Shown: in pieces, positions 17,201 to 24,606 of the stretch
How positions within the stretch are numbered: the first letter of the stretch is position 1
Layout: each line of letters opens with the position of its first letter
From: Betaproteobacteria bacterium
GTDB lineage: Bacteria > Pseudomonadota > Gammaproteobacteria > Burkholderiales > Usitatibacteraceae
Direction: 5' to 3'
DNA: 39,895 nt
Assembly (NCBI GenBank): GCA_016790765.1
Contig: JAEUMZ010000182.1
Span: 1 to 39,895 of the forward strand
Notes under the pieces: model-generated
The model's database searches: none
Told to the model about the DNA's origin: nothing
Seen by the model: only the letters and a program-made list of their open reading frames with translations
Made by a program: the position numbers and the translations under genes

Positions 17201-17469
17201 ACGCCCGCATGCAGGACGAGGCCGCGAAGGAAAAGGCGCGCCTGGTCGCCAAGGCGTTGCCGGCACGGCTGGCGCGGCTCAGGGCCTCCACAGTGGCTGG
17301 CAGCGGCGGCCGCGGCGCCGGCCCAGCCGCCCCAGAGGCGCCGCCGTCGGACGTGCGAACGCTCTTGGCCTACTTCGCGGCGCAACGCGCATTGCACCAG
17401 CTCAACCACGTGCGCGGGGAGTACTGGAATGGCGGTGAATGGCTGGAATGCACGGGAGAGGGACGATGA
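14278..17469 (+). CDS. Exported protein with two fused amidohydrolase domains
   Basis: 1063 residues from ATG 14278 (GGAG 9 bases upstream), with a signal peptide (MQRRLIVIGLTAAIHWPAGAQ). There are two consecutive imidazolonepropionase-like amidohydrolase modules. Module 1 (about 35-470) has the entry strand and the ...YAGFIDLASSVGLP block but no HxH, so its metal site looks lost. Module 2 (about 590-1000) keeps TPGLIDAHSHTA with HxH and further downstream histidines (HIHSY, FQHVLEG). C-terminal sequence GIDKQTGSLETGKDADFVIWSADP is typical of the family. It probably hydrolyses a cyclic amide or peptide-like bond in the periplasm. It overlaps the next gene by 4 bases; that gene encodes a third, related module. 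Confidence 0.85.
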   Translation: MQRRLIVIGLTAAIHWPAGAQLSTQREEPLRDHTPRVHALIGATLHIAPGKVIANGVLVLKDGRVAAAGPAASTPVPKGARVWKLDGKSVYAGFIDLASSVGLPANARARAAALPFSPGGPPSTPQRAEDMKAPGPRGLSSSNRSVRADFDVAANLEFRADEVKAARELGFTSVLAAPQAGILRGQSALLNTADRPDTKSLVVAPRVAQHAANEAERGFTGSQYPNSMMGAIALLRQSMLDARWHRGALEAYRANPSLERPEPNATLEALTPVLLGRQPVIYAADGEQDFQRIGKVRDEFGLNVIAQGNGYEYRRRDHLKSLAMPVIVPVNFPAPPEVETPDQALDVQLEQLQHWEQAPSNPSLLASAGIEFALTAHGMTQPSREFWNNVRLAVRRGLTADRALAALTTTPAKLIGLQRQLGTLEPGRIANVVVASADLFATEGAEVELAFVDGRPHPTTAAERIDVRGTWRVGDAQWSIGGTKLQPALTIDGAACDIAMRGRQMVVSIPCKKDAAARSTIVAELIADTLTGSLEGATAAPVPWRATRIAAFRDSARPATADVLPAPAAVYPAGTYGIAPPARPAAVLVKNATLWTSGPAGKLAKADLLVRDGRISAVGKSLSAPGAIEIDATGKHVTPGLIDAHSHTAANGGLNESTSSVSAEVRVADVLDATAISMYRQLAGGTTAANVMHGSANTIGGQTQTVKFRWGLDAEGLKVQGALPGIKFALGENVKQSNAATETTRYPQTRMGVEQVIRDAFSAAKGYQRQWADWRATPKTPGAVVAEPRRDLQLEALVELLEKKRAVHIHSYRADEILMFARVAKELGIPVATFQHVLEGYKVADAIRDIGAGGSSFSDWWAYKMEVWDAIPWNGAIMHNAGVLTTFNSDSDELARRLNTEAAKAVRYGNVPESEALKFVTLNAAKQLGIDKQTGSLETGKDADFVIWSADPLSPLARAEQTWIDGRKYFDLKDDARMQDEAAKEKARLVAKALPARLARLRASTVAGSGGRGAGPAAPEAPPSDVRTLLAYFAAQRALHQLNHVRGEYWNGGEWLECTGEGR

Positions 17470-19022
17470 AAATTCTCCTGCCCCCATCATTGCTCAGGAC
17501 TTTGGCCATGAGTACATCGACCGCTGCAAATCCCCCTCGATCCCCCTTTTGCAAAGGGGGAAGTGCATGGATTTGGCGTTCGGCCTTAGGGGTTAAATCG
17601 AGAGCGATTAGCGTCAGCCAAGATGAGACAGTTGGCACGTCCCCCTTTGCAAAAGGGGGAATGAGGGGGATTTCTCGGCCGGTGAGCACGAGCAAACTGT
17701 TGGCGACAGCGACCATGCTCTCGGCAACAATGGCCCTCGCCTCCCCCAACATCCCACCCCCACCCCAATCCACTCCGCTCCTCCTCACCGGCGCCACCCT
17801 GCATACCGTGAGCGGCGCGTCGATTGCCAATGGAGAGATGTTGATCGACAAGGGCCGCATCGTGGCCCTCGGTGCGCCGGGCAGCGCGAAGGCGCCGGCG
17901 AACGCGCAGCGCATCGACCTTTCGGGCAAGCACGTCTACCCGGGATTCATCGCGGCCAACACCGCGATCGGCCTCGCGGAAGTCTCCGCCGTGCGCGCAA
18001 CACTCGACCAGGTGGAGACCGGTCCATCGAATCCGAACTCACGCGCGCTGGTCGCCGTCAATGCGGACAGCGAGATCATTCCGGTCACGCGCGCCAACGG
18101 CGTGCTCGCCGCACTTGCGGTCCCGCGGTCCGGCGTGGGCGGCGGCATCGGCGGCACCTCGGCGCTGATCCAGCTCGATGGCTGGACCTGGGAAGACATG
18201 GGCCTGGTGCGCGAAGCCGGACTGCACGTAATCCTGCCCGCCATGCGCTTCGGCACCGCAATGACGCCGACGCTCTCCGCCGCGCGCATCGAGGAAATGC
18301 AGCGCACCTCGGCCCAGCGCCTGCGCGCGCTCGACGACACCTTCGACACCGCGCGCGCCTATGCCCGCGCCGCGGAGGCCGGGGAGATTGCCACGCCGGA
18401 TGCACGCCTCGAAGCGATGCGCCCGGTGTTCAGCGGCCAGCGCAAGGTGTTCGTCCACGCCGACGACCTCCCGCAGATCCGCCATGCGCTCGGATTCGCC
18501 GAACGCCATGGCGTGAACATCGTCATCGTCGGCGGCTACGACGCACCGCACGTGGCGCCGCTGCTGAAGGCACGCGGCATCCCGGTGATCGTCGGCGGCG
18601 TGCACCGCCTGCCGCTGCGCCGCAACGAGAGCCCGGACACGCCCAACACCATCGCGGCCAAGTTGCACCGGGCCGGCGTGGCGTTCGCCATCGCGCGCAA
18701 CGGCGCGGCCTCCGACGCGGCACGCGAACGCAGCCTGCCGTTCGAGGCGGCCGCGACCGTCGCCTACGGCCTGCCGCGCGAGGAAGCGCTGAAGTCGATC
18801 ACGCTCTATCCAGCGCAAATCCTCGGGGCGGCGGACCGGCTCGGTTCACTCGAGGCCGGCAAGCTCGCCAGCTTTTTCGTGGCCGACGGCGATCCGCTGG
18901 AGATTCGCACCAACATCGAGCGCGTGTTCATCCAGGGCCGCGAGATCGTGCTGGAGGACAAGCAGACGAAATTGCGCGACAAGTACCGGGAGAAATACCG
19001 GCAGCTGGGCATCACCAAGTAG
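17466..19022 (+). CDS. Amidohydrolase-like exported protein lacking the HxH motif
   Basis: The core (about residues 100-518 of this frame) is an amidohydrolase-like module related to module 1 of the previous protein: LLLTGATLHTVSGASIANGEM, then VYPGFIAANTAIGLAEV, where a catalytic member would have D-x-H-x-H. It is probably non-catalytic, perhaps a partner of the upstream enzyme. The start is ambiguous. ATG 17466 overlaps the previous stop (ATGA). ATG 17508 has AGGA about 9 bases upstream. GTG 17682 gives an ideal signal peptide (LLATATMLSATMALA) but lies beyond the MITE-like insertion at 17528-17673. From either ATG the element is translated in frame, placing about 50 odd residues ahead of the hydrophobic segment. 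The coordinates give the longest frame. Confidence 0.8.
   Translation: MKILLPPSLLRTLAMSTSTAANPPRSPFCKGGSAWIWRSALGVKSRAISVSQDETVGTSPFAKGGMRGISRPVSTSKLLATATMLSATMALASPNIPPPPQSTPLLLTGATLHTVSGASIANGEMLIDKGRIVALGAPGSAKAPANAQRIDLSGKHVYPGFIAANTAIGLAEVSAVRATLDQVETGPSNPNSRALVAVNADSEIIPVTRANGVLAALAVPRSGVGGGIGGTSALIQLDGWTWEDMGLVREAGLHVILPAMRFGTAMTPTLSAARIEEMQRTSAQRLRALDDTFDTARAYARAAEAGEIATPDARLEAMRPVFSGQRKVFVHADDLPQIRHALGFAERHGVNIVIVGGYDAPHVAPLLKARGIPVIVGGVHRLPLRRNESPDTPNTIAAKLHRAGVAFAIARNGAASDAARERSLPFEAAATVAYGLPREEALKSITLYPAQILGAADRLGSLEAGKLASFFVADGDPLEIRTNIERVFIQGREIVLEDKQTKLRDKYREKYRQLGITK
17528..17673. mobile_element. MITE-like element with terminal inverted repeats
   Basis: 146 bases flanked by imperfect inverted repeats of about 39 bases. 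The left end begins aaatccccctcgatccccc and the right end finishes gaatgagggggattt. Each end also contains its own small hairpin (cccccttttgcaaaggggg and its mirror image). There is no coding capacity of its own. No clear target-site duplication is visible. It lies in the 5' part of the second amidohydrolase gene and contains no in-frame stop. Elements of this general sequence are widespread in proteobacterial intergenic regions. Confidence 0.75.
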
Positions 19023-19023
19023 A

Positions 19024-19087
19024 AACTCCAGCCCTGGTGCGGTGTTTGGGCCTATTTCGCCCCGGACGCCGCGCGAGTGCTTGACTT
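19024..19087 (+). repeat. Dispersed 3'-intergenic repeat, copy 3
   Basis: It begins two bases after the amidohydrolase-like gene stop: aactccagccctggtgcgg, middle tttcgccccggacgccgcg, end agtgcttgactt. It is the most diverged copy, but the 3' half matches copy 5 closely. It lies in a convergent gap next to a REP pair. Confidence 0.5.
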
Positions 19088-19111
19088 CGGCATCGTGATT
19101 GGCACACCCTC

Positions 19112-19185
19112 GTAGGTCACGTTGCCGCAGGCTACGTGACATTGAATGGCGGGATTGTCACGTAGCCTGCGGCAACGTGACCTAC
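19112..19185. repeat. Inverted pair of REP-like units (BIME)
   Basis: Two 30-base units (19112-19141 and 19156-19185) are perfect reverse complements separated by 14 bases. Each unit begins 5'-GTAG, followed by an imperfect hairpin: arms gtcacgt/acgtgac and gcc/ggc around a 3-base loop, with one A/A or T/T mismatch. A 5' GTAG plus a mismatched hairpin is the architecture of REP elements recognised by REP-associated transposases. It lies between convergent genes, 6 bases from the end of the TauE gene, where the hairpin could also protect mRNA ends. Confidence 0.85.
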
Positions 19186-19190
19186 CGACC

Positions 19191-19985
19191 CTAGAAATAC
19201 CGCCACGCCATGCGCGCTGCCAGCGCGATCATCAGCAACGCAAACAAGCGCTTGAGCGTCACCACCGGCAGCCGGTGCGCGGCACGCGCGCCCATCGGCG
19301 CGGTGACCAGACTGCCGACCACCAGCCCCGCCAGCGCGGGCAGGTACAGGAACCCGAGGTGCGGATCCGGCAGGCCCGGCGCGCGCCAGCCTGCCGCGAT
19401 GTAGCCGAGCGTGCCGATGGCCGTCACCGGGATGCCGATGGCCGCACCGGTGCCGATGGCGCTGTGCATCGCCACGCCGAAATAAAGCATCACCGGCATC
19501 AGGAGAAACGTGCCGCCGGCGGAGACCAGGCCGGAGACTGCGCCGATCACCACGCCCAACGCAAACAGCGCCAGGGAGCCCGGCCACGCGTGCGCTGCCT
19601 TGGGCTTCTTGCCCACCAGCATGTTGACGGCGGCGCCGAACACGATGACGGCGAAGGCCAGCGCCAGCGTGCGCTGCGACACCCAGCCGCTGGCGAACGT
19701 GGCGACCAGCGAGCCGGTGGCCATGCCGGGCACGAAGCGTCGCACCAGCGCCCAATCCACCGCGCCGTGCTTGTGATGCTCGCGTACCGAGGCGCTGGAG
19801 GTGAACGCGGCCGAGGCCATTGCCGTGGCGAGCGCCAGGTGCACGGTGTGGTCGCCCCCGATCGCCTGCGCGGCGAACAGGGCCGCGAGGATCGGCACCA
19901 GGGTCATGCCGCCGCCGATGCCGAGCAAGCCCGCGAGAAAACCCACGACCGCGCCGGTGGCGACATAGGCGAGAAGCCATGTCAT
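19191..19985 (-). CDS. TauE/SafE-family membrane permease
   Basis: 264 residues with about eight hydrophobic segments and the family's two similar halves: GFLAGLLGIGGGMTLVPIL near the N-terminus and GAVSGLVSAGGTFLLMPVM in the middle. The family exports sulfite or sulfonate-derived anions or takes up related compounds across the inner membrane. ATG 19985 (MTWLLAYVATGAVVGFLAG) is chosen; upstream codons in the frame overlap the divergent MscS gene and are not conserved in character. Proximity (5 kb) to the BigR/SqrR-like repressor is worth noting, because BigR operons elsewhere include TauE/SafE genes, but this gene is not in that operon here. Confidence 0.9.
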   Translation of the reverse strand: MTWLLAYVATGAVVGFLAGLLGIGGGMTLVPILAALFAAQAIGGDHTVHLALATAMASAAFTSSASVREHHKHGAVDWALVRRFVPGMATGSLVATFASGWVSQRTLALAFAVIVFGAAVNMLVGKKPKAAHAWPGSLALFALGVVIGAVSGLVSAGGTFLLMPVMLYFGVAMHSAIGTGAAIGIPVTAIGTLGYIAAGWRAPGLPDPHLGFLYLPALAGLVVGSLVTAPMGARAAHRLPVVTLKRLFALLMIALAARMAWRYF

Positions 19986-20055
19986 GATGCGATTGTAGGC
20001 GGCAACCGGAAGCCGATCCGATTGCTGCCTTTGTGATTCAGGTCCACACAATCCC

Positions 20056-21558
20056 ATGCCCGCCTGGCTCGAATCCTCGCAGCTGATCCTGATTGCCGCC
20101 GGCCTCACGGCGGCGTTGTCGATCACCGCGCTGTGGCTGCGGCTGGAAAGCCGCGCCACCGCGCGCAACATGCTGGTGGTGGCGCTGGTGGCCACTTCCG
20201 CCCAGCTGCTCAACGCCGCGCTATCGCCCATGACGACAGCGCCCGCCGTCGGCTGGGTGCGCGACGTGGTGCTGGTGGTGCTGGCTGCGGCGCTGTTGCG
20301 CATGGTGGGCATGGTGATGTTCCGCGGCGTGCTGCACCGCCTGGGCTCGAACCCGCCGCGCATCGTCGAGGACCTCACCGTCACCGGCGTGTTCCTGGCC
20401 TGGCTGGTGATGTGGCTGCGCATGTCCGGCGTGGACTTCACCAGCATCGTCGCCACCTCGGCGGTGATCACCGCAGTGATCGCGTTTTCCATGCAGGAGA
20501 CGCTGGGCAACATCCTCGGCGGCGTGGCGCTGCAGCTCGACCACTCGATCCGCATCGGCGACTGGGTGAAGATCGATGACCTGTCCGGCCGCGTGGTGGA
20601 AATCCGCTGGCGCTACACCGCCATCGAAACGCGCAACCGCGAGACCGTGGTGGTGCCCAACAGCTACCTGATGAAGAACCGCTTCACGGTGATCGGGTCG
20701 CGCAGCGACCGCACCACGCGCTGGCGCCGCTGGGTGTGGTTCAACCTCGACACCAGCTGCGGGGTCGGGCGCGTGATCGAGGCGCTGGAGCGCGGCGTGC
20801 GCGACGCCACCATCGCCCACGTCGCCACCGACCCGCCGCCGACCGCCGTGCTGATGGAGGCGCTGCCCAACGGCGGCCGCTTCGCGCTGCGCTACTGGTT
20901 GACCGACCCGCTGCACGACGACCCGACCGACAGCGCGGTGCGCGCGCACGCCCTGGCGGCCCTGAAGCGCGCCGGCATCGCGCTCATCATGCCGCTCGAG
21001 GAGCGCATGCTCATCAAGGAGAACGCCGAGTTCCACGCCGAGCGCGAGGCGCGCGAACAGGCGCGGCGCGTGGCGGTGTTGCGCAACGTGGACCTGTTCC
21101 GGACCTTGTCGGACGACGAGACCGCTGCGCTGGCCGGCCACCTGACCCATGCACCGTTCGTGAAGGGCGACGTCATCACGCGCCAGGGCGCCGTGGCGCA
21201 CTGGCTGTACCTGGTGGTGACCGGCCAGTGCGAGGTGGTGGTGGACAAGGCCGATGGCGAAAGGAAGCACGTCGCAAACCTTGCGGATGGCAGCGTGTTC
21301 GGCGAAATGGGCATGATGACCGGCGAGCCGCGCCGCGCCACCGTGATCGCCGCCACCGATGTCGAGTGCTACCGCCTCGACAAGGAGGGCTTCCGCGCCA
21401 TCCTCGAGGTGCGGCCGGACCTGGCGCAGGAAGTCTCGCGCGTGCTGGTCGACCGCAACGTCGCGCTGGTCAAGACCGGTGGCGCGGACCCGGGCAACCG
21501 GCAGAACGCGCAGGCGGGATTGATCACCAAGATCCGGGCGTTTTTCGAGTTGGGGTGA
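20056..21558 (+). CDS. MscS-type channel fused to a cyclic nucleotide-binding domain
   Basis: 500 residues. Membrane segments lie at about 10-30, 38-58, 70-90 and 110-155. The last contains the MscS pore-lining sequence (AVIAFSMQETLGNILGGVALQL), followed by the beta domain with IRIGDWVKIDDLSGRVVEI and VVVPNSYLMKN (about 170-215) and an alpha/beta vestibule to about 320. A cNMP-binding fold follows (about 345-470): FVKGDVITRQGAVAHWLYLVVTGQCEV and GSVFGEMGMMTGEPRRATVIA. That last motif carries the GE and R that contact the phosphate in CAP-type domains. This is the MscS-cyclic-nucleotide-gated group, inner membrane. Ligand gating has been weaker than mechanosensitivity in studied members. It is divergent from TauE/SafE. 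Confidence 0.95.
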   Translation: MPAWLESSQLILIAAGLTAALSITALWLRLESRATARNMLVVALVATSAQLLNAALSPMTTAPAVGWVRDVVLVVLAAALLRMVGMVMFRGVLHRLGSNPPRIVEDLTVTGVFLAWLVMWLRMSGVDFTSIVATSAVITAVIAFSMQETLGNILGGVALQLDHSIRIGDWVKIDDLSGRVVEIRWRYTAIETRNRETVVVPNSYLMKNRFTVIGSRSDRTTRWRRWVWFNLDTSCGVGRVIEALERGVRDATIAHVATDPPPTAVLMEALPNGGRFALRYWLTDPLHDDPTDSAVRAHALAALKRAGIALIMPLEERMLIKENAEFHAEREAREQARRVAVLRNVDLFRTLSDDETAALAGHLTHAPFVKGDVITRQGAVAHWLYLVVTGQCEVVVDKADGERKHVANLADGSVFGEMGMMTGEPRRATVIAATDVECYRLDKEGFRAILEVRPDLAQEVSRVLVDRNVALVKTGGADPGNRQNAQAGLITKIRAFFELG

Positions 21559-21661
21559 GCGCCGGCCCGGATACATGATGCGCCGCGCCTTGTAGCCGGA
21601 TTCACGGCCCATGTTGACCGCACACCCCGATGTCCCCGCTTTCACGGGAGGAACAAAGGGT

Positions 21662-21691
21662 TGTCACGTAGCCTTCGGCAACGTGACCTAC
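21662..21691 (-). repeat. Single REP-like unit
   Basis: 30 bases identical to the 19156-19185 unit except for one loop base (cct-t-cgg for cct-g-cgg), ending in ctac (GTAG on the minus strand). It lies in the gap between the convergent MscS and KTSC genes. The change falls in the hairpin loop, so folding is preserved. Confidence 0.85.
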
Positions 21692-21716
21692 AGCGCGCCG
21701 GTGACGACCGGCCCGG

Positions 21717-21926
21717 CTACTTGATGCGCCGTTTCTGGTAGTCCTCCTCGATCGTGTCGCGGAAGAAACTCAGCATCGAGGAAGCGGTAGAAAAACGCCG
21801 CCAGACCTCGGACGAAACGTTGGCGTATTCGTAGGTGCCGGAGGATTGCTCGACCACCAGCACGCGGCGCGCGGGGTCGTAGCCGATTTTTCTCAGGTTG
21901 CCGACGCTGACGGTCTTCATCTCCAT
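21717..21926 (-). CDS. KTSC-domain small protein
   Basis: 69 residues forming a single KTSC domain. It shows the family pattern: a YDP turn (IGYDPARRVLVVE), the central YxY (GTYEYANV) and a C-terminal helix (SSMLSFFRDTIEEDY). KTSC occurs at the end of some lysyl-tRNA synthetases and alone in bacteria; RNA binding has been suggested but the function is unknown. ATG 21926 is chosen because GGAGG lies 7 bases upstream. It follows the aldo/keto reductase stop by 11 bases and is likely the last gene of that minus-strand unit. Confidence 0.85.
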   Translation of the reverse strand: MEMKTVSVGNLRKIGYDPARRVLVVEQSSGTYEYANVSSEVWRRFSTASSMLSFFRDTIEEDYQKRRIK

Positions 21927-21937
21927 CCGCCGGCCTC

Positions 21938-22921
21938 CTACGCGTAGTCGTCGCCGATCACGGCGTGGATGCGTGCCAGCACGTCGCTGTCGAGCTTCTT
22001 CGAGACTTCCAGCGCCTTCATGTTGTCCTGCAACTGCGCAAGCTTGGTCGCGCCGGTGATGACCGTCGACACGTTGGGATTGCGCACGCACCAGGCCACC
22101 GCCAGCTGCGCGGTCGTGGCACCGAGGTCCGCGGCGATCTTGCCCAGCTGCACCACCTTGGCGTTGCGCGCCGGATTGAGGAGGTCATCCTTCATCCACG
22201 CCATGTTCTTGAGCGATCCGCGGCTGCCCTCCGGCAGGCCCTGCGCGTACTTGCCGGTGAGCAGGCCCGAGGCCAGCGGGCTCCACGTCGTGGTGCCCAG
22301 GCCGATCTCTGCATAGAGCCGCGCGTGCTCCACCTCCACGCGCTTCCTCTTGAACAGGTTGTACTCCGGCTGCTCGACCACCGGTTTGTGCAGGTGGTGC
22401 TTGTCCGCGATCTGCCAGGCGCCCATGATGTCGGCCGCACTCCACTCCGAGGTGCCCCAGTACAACGCCTTGCCGGAAGACACGATGTCGTGCATCGCGA
22501 ACACGATTTCCTCCAGCGTCGTGTTGGCATCGGGGCGGTGGCAGTACACCAGGTCCACGAAGTCGAGCTGCAGGCGCTTCAACGACCCGTCGATGGCCTG
22601 CATCAGGTACTTGCGGTTGAGCGTGTTCTTCTCGTTCACGCCTTCACCAAACTTGGCCGGAAAACCCCAGTAGAACTTGGTGGACACGACGTAGGTGAGG
22701 CGATCCCAGGCCAGCTTCTTCAGCGCCTCGCCCATGATCGTCTCGCTGCGGCCGTTGGCGTACACCTCGGCGTTGTCGAAAAAATTGACGCCGAAGTCGC
22801 GCGCGGCGCTCATCAGCTCGATGGCGTTCTTTTCGTCCACCTGGTTGGCGTAGGTGACCCAGCTCCCGTACGAAAGCGCAGAGACCTTCAGGCCGGCACG
22901 GCCGAGACGGCGGTATTCCAT
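21938..22921 (-). CDS. Aldo/keto reductase (Kv-beta/YghZ-like)
   Basis: 327 residues, a TIM-barrel NADPH-dependent carbonyl reductase. The catalytic tetrad is complete: D49, Y54 ([14 protein letters not shown]), K82 (VSTKFYWG) and H128 (VYCHRPD). The cofactor segment near the C-terminus ([20 protein letters not shown]) is that of the Kv-beta-like group, which also includes E. coli YghZ (methylglyoxal reductase). Cytoplasmic; the real substrate cannot be deduced. The gene precedes the KTSC gene and follows a 79-residue hypothetical protein with a 47-base gap. Confidence 0.95.
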   Translation of the reverse strand: MEYRRLGRAGLKVSALSYGSWVTYANQVDEKNAIELMSAARDFGVNFFDNAEVYANGRSETIMGEALKKLAWDRLTYVVSTKFYWGFPAKFGEGVNEKNTLNRKYLMQAIDGSLKRLQLDFVDLVYCHRPDANTTLEEIVFAMHDIVSSGKALYWGTSEWSAADIMGAWQIADKHHLHKPVVEQPEYNLFKRKRVEVEHARLYAEIGLGTTTWSPLASGLLTGKYAQGLPEGSRGSLKNMAWMKDDLLNPARNAKVVQLGKIAADLGATTAQLAVAWCVRNPNVSTVITGATKLAQLQDNMKALEVSKKLDSDVLARIHAVIGDDYA

Positions 22922-22968
22922 GGTTGTGTTCCTTTGTGAATTGAAAGCGGGCGCGATCGATATCCAAC

Positions 22969-23208
22969 CTACTGCTCGCGCTCCTCGTCGATGTCCTCGT
23001 ACGGATTGACGACCACCACGCGCGTGCGCTTGGGTCCGGCGGCAAACTGTTCGAGCTTCACCAGCACCGGAAACAGCTCCGCGAGCTTGGCGCGCCCGTC
23101 CTCCTCCTTCTCGAACGTGAGCAGGCCGCTGGATGTGTCCTTCACATCGCGCCAGCGCTCGGGATGCGTGTCGTCGTCCTGTACCTGCAACTTGTAGCGC
23201 TTGCCCAT
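22969..23208 (-). CDS. Hypothetical 79-residue charged protein
   Basis: Not recognised. It is a compact hydrophilic protein with alternating strands and one helix: [13 protein letters not shown] at the start, a helix around KAKLAEL-like residues 40-56, a strand TRVVVVNPY and an acidic tail. There is no signal peptide, cysteine or membrane segment. It starts 13 bases after the stop of the cysteine-rich gene and is probably in the same message. Coding support comes from its position in a tight operon and from balanced composition compared with shadow frames here, which are Arg/Ala/Gly-rich. Confidence 0.7.
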   Translation of the reverse strand: MGKRYKLQVQDDDTHPERWRDVKDTSSGLLTFEKEEDGRAKLAELFPVLVKLEQFAAGPKRTRVVVVNPYEDIDEEREQ

Positions 23209-23221
23209 GTGGTTGCCCTTC

Positions 23222-23842
23222 TCAGGGTTCGGCCAGGTACTTCAGCGCCTCGGCGCGCTCTTCCTTGAGCGCGATCCACCACACCTTGCCCTTGTCGCTG
23301 TGCTTGCCGCAGGGCGTGAACACGGAAAAGCCCGGATAGTGCTTGCCGATGTTGTTGGGGTCCTCGCGGCGCGTGCGTGGCGGCGCCTCGAGCTTGCCGT
23401 CCTCGCCGATGCCGAGCGGAAAAAGCCAGCAGCCCTTGGGTTTCCACTTCCACTTGTGCACGCCTTCCTTGACGGCCAGGGTCTGCAGCCCGCACTTGCC
23501 GTCGGCTTCGGCAAAGCAGCAGCGCGTATCGGCAAAGTGCGCGGGCCGCTCGCGGTATTTGTAGCTCACCACGGCGGTCTTTCGGCCGGTGTTGCCCTCC
23601 CAGTCGCCATCGACGATGTAGTCCTTGGGCAGGTACGCAAAGTGCGCGGGATTGGCGCGCACCACGCGGTGGATCATCGCCTCTTCGCCCGCGGCCAGGA
23701 ACGCGCCGTCGCTGCAGCAGATGCCTTCGCACTGGGCGATATCGCAATAGTGGAGCTTGGCGTGCTTCCTGCCGCTCGTCCCGCCGGTCGCCCTGCCGTT
23801 CGCCTTGCCCTTCACGCGGCCGTGATTGCCTTCGTCCTTCAT
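23222..23842 (-). CDS. Cysteine-rich protein, DUF3109/YkgJ-like
   Basis: 206 residues. After a basic, Gly/Lys-rich N-terminus (1-28) come clustered cysteines: C33, C38, C42-C43 (CEGICCSDGAF), C108-C109 (RCCFAEADGKC), C117 and C138 (KGCWLFPLGI), with an E53/E54 pair between. The order CC - EE - CxF...C - KPxxCxLFP resembles DUF3109 and the wider YkgJ cysteine-cluster group, thought to bind zinc or an iron-sulfur centre. No enzymatic role is established. ATG 23842 overlaps the stop of the upstream SDR gene by 4 bases, so the two are co-translated. A second neighbour in the unit is the 79-residue hypothetical protein. Confidence 0.78.
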   Translation of the reverse strand: MKDEGNHGRVKGKANGRATGGTSGRKHAKLHYCDIAQCEGICCSDGAFLAAGEEAMIHRVVRANPAHFAYLPKDYIVDGDWEGNTGRKTAVVSYKYRERPAHFADTRCCFAEADGKCGLQTLAVKEGVHKWKWKPKGCWLFPLGIGEDGKLEAPPRTRREDPNNIGKHYPGFSVFTPCGKHSDKGKVWWIALKEERAEALKYLAEP

Positions 23843-24564
23843 CCGTTCAGTTCTCTCAAGTCAAAGTTGCCGCCATTGGCAAGCCGGCCGGCGTCGATCG
23901 CGGCGAGGATGTCCTCGGCCACGTCCGCCGCCGGGCGCAGCGCGCCCTCGTTTTTCATCGCCTCGAAGCGCGGGCGGTCCGGAAACGCCGCCGGGTCGGC
24001 GCTGCGCACCACGGCCTGCATGGGCGTATCGACCACGCCGGGGGCCAATGAGCAGATGCTCAATCCCGGCTCCGCTTCCAGCGCGGCCACGCGCGTGGCC
24101 ATTTCCAGCGCCGCCTTGGCGGTGCAATACGCGGACCAGCCGGCAATGGCGCGCTTGGCCGCGCCCGAGGAAATGTTGACCACCAGCCGCGCCTGGGCAT
24201 GCGGGCGGAACGCATTCGCGAACAGGCTCGTGAGCAGCATCGGCGCGATGACGTTGACCGTGAGGTTGCCGGACAGGTCCTGCGCATTCTGCTGGTCGAA
24301 GCGCGCCACCGGCTGCGCCACGCCGGCGTTGTTGATGAGGATGGCGCGCCGGAACGGGCCCTCCCCGGCGCGCTCGACCGCGCTTGCAAAGGCCGCGTCG
24401 AGGGCGCCGCTGTTGCGAAAGTCGATGTGCACGTTGCGCACCGGCTCGATCGAGGACGCAGCACGCGACAGGCACACCAGCCGCACTCCGGGGCGCGCGG
24501 CCAGCGCATCCTTGAGCGCGGCGCCGATGCCGTTGGTCGTGCCGGTGACGATGAAAAGGTCCAT
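23839..24564 (-). CDS. Short-chain dehydrogenase/reductase
   Basis: 241 residues, classical SDR. The nucleotide-binding motif is TGTTNGIG (7-14), the structural NNAG is at 78-81, and the catalytic S132/S133, Y146 and K150 lie in ISSG...SAYCTAK. The C-terminal half (SLAPGVVDTPMQ) is similar to sepiapterin/benzil reductases and yeast-type YIR035C relatives, so NADPH and a small dicarbonyl or pterin-like substrate are plausible. Its stop overlaps the start of the cysteine-rich gene. The intergenic gap to the zinc-ribbon gene is 42 bases, so a longer operon starting at the GlcG gene is possible. Confidence 0.93.
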   Translation of the reverse strand: MDLFIVTGTTNGIGAALKDALAARPGVRLVCLSRAASSIEPVRNVHIDFRNSGALDAAFASAVERAGEGPFRRAILINNAGVAQPVARFDQQNAQDLSGNLTVNVIAPMLLTSLFANAFRPHAQARLVVNISSGAAKRAIAGWSAYCTAKAALEMATRVAALEAEPGLSICSLAPGVVDTPMQAVVRSADPAAFPDRPRFEAMKNEGALRPAADVAEDILAAIDAGRLANGGNFDLRELNG

Positions 24565-24606
24565 GCGGTGCCTGATGGATGGAAGCGGTTTCGCGGAAGA
24601 GGCCGT

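Noticed and set aside
15364..17490. 708-codon minus-strand frame
   Set aside because: Antisense to the amidohydrolase gene and composed of Arg/His/Gly-rich sequence without any family features.
19986..20555. Long N-terminal extension of the TauE protein
   Set aside because: It overlaps the MscS gene on the other strand and has Ser/Thr/Arg-rich sequence; ATG 19985 begins exactly at the family motif.
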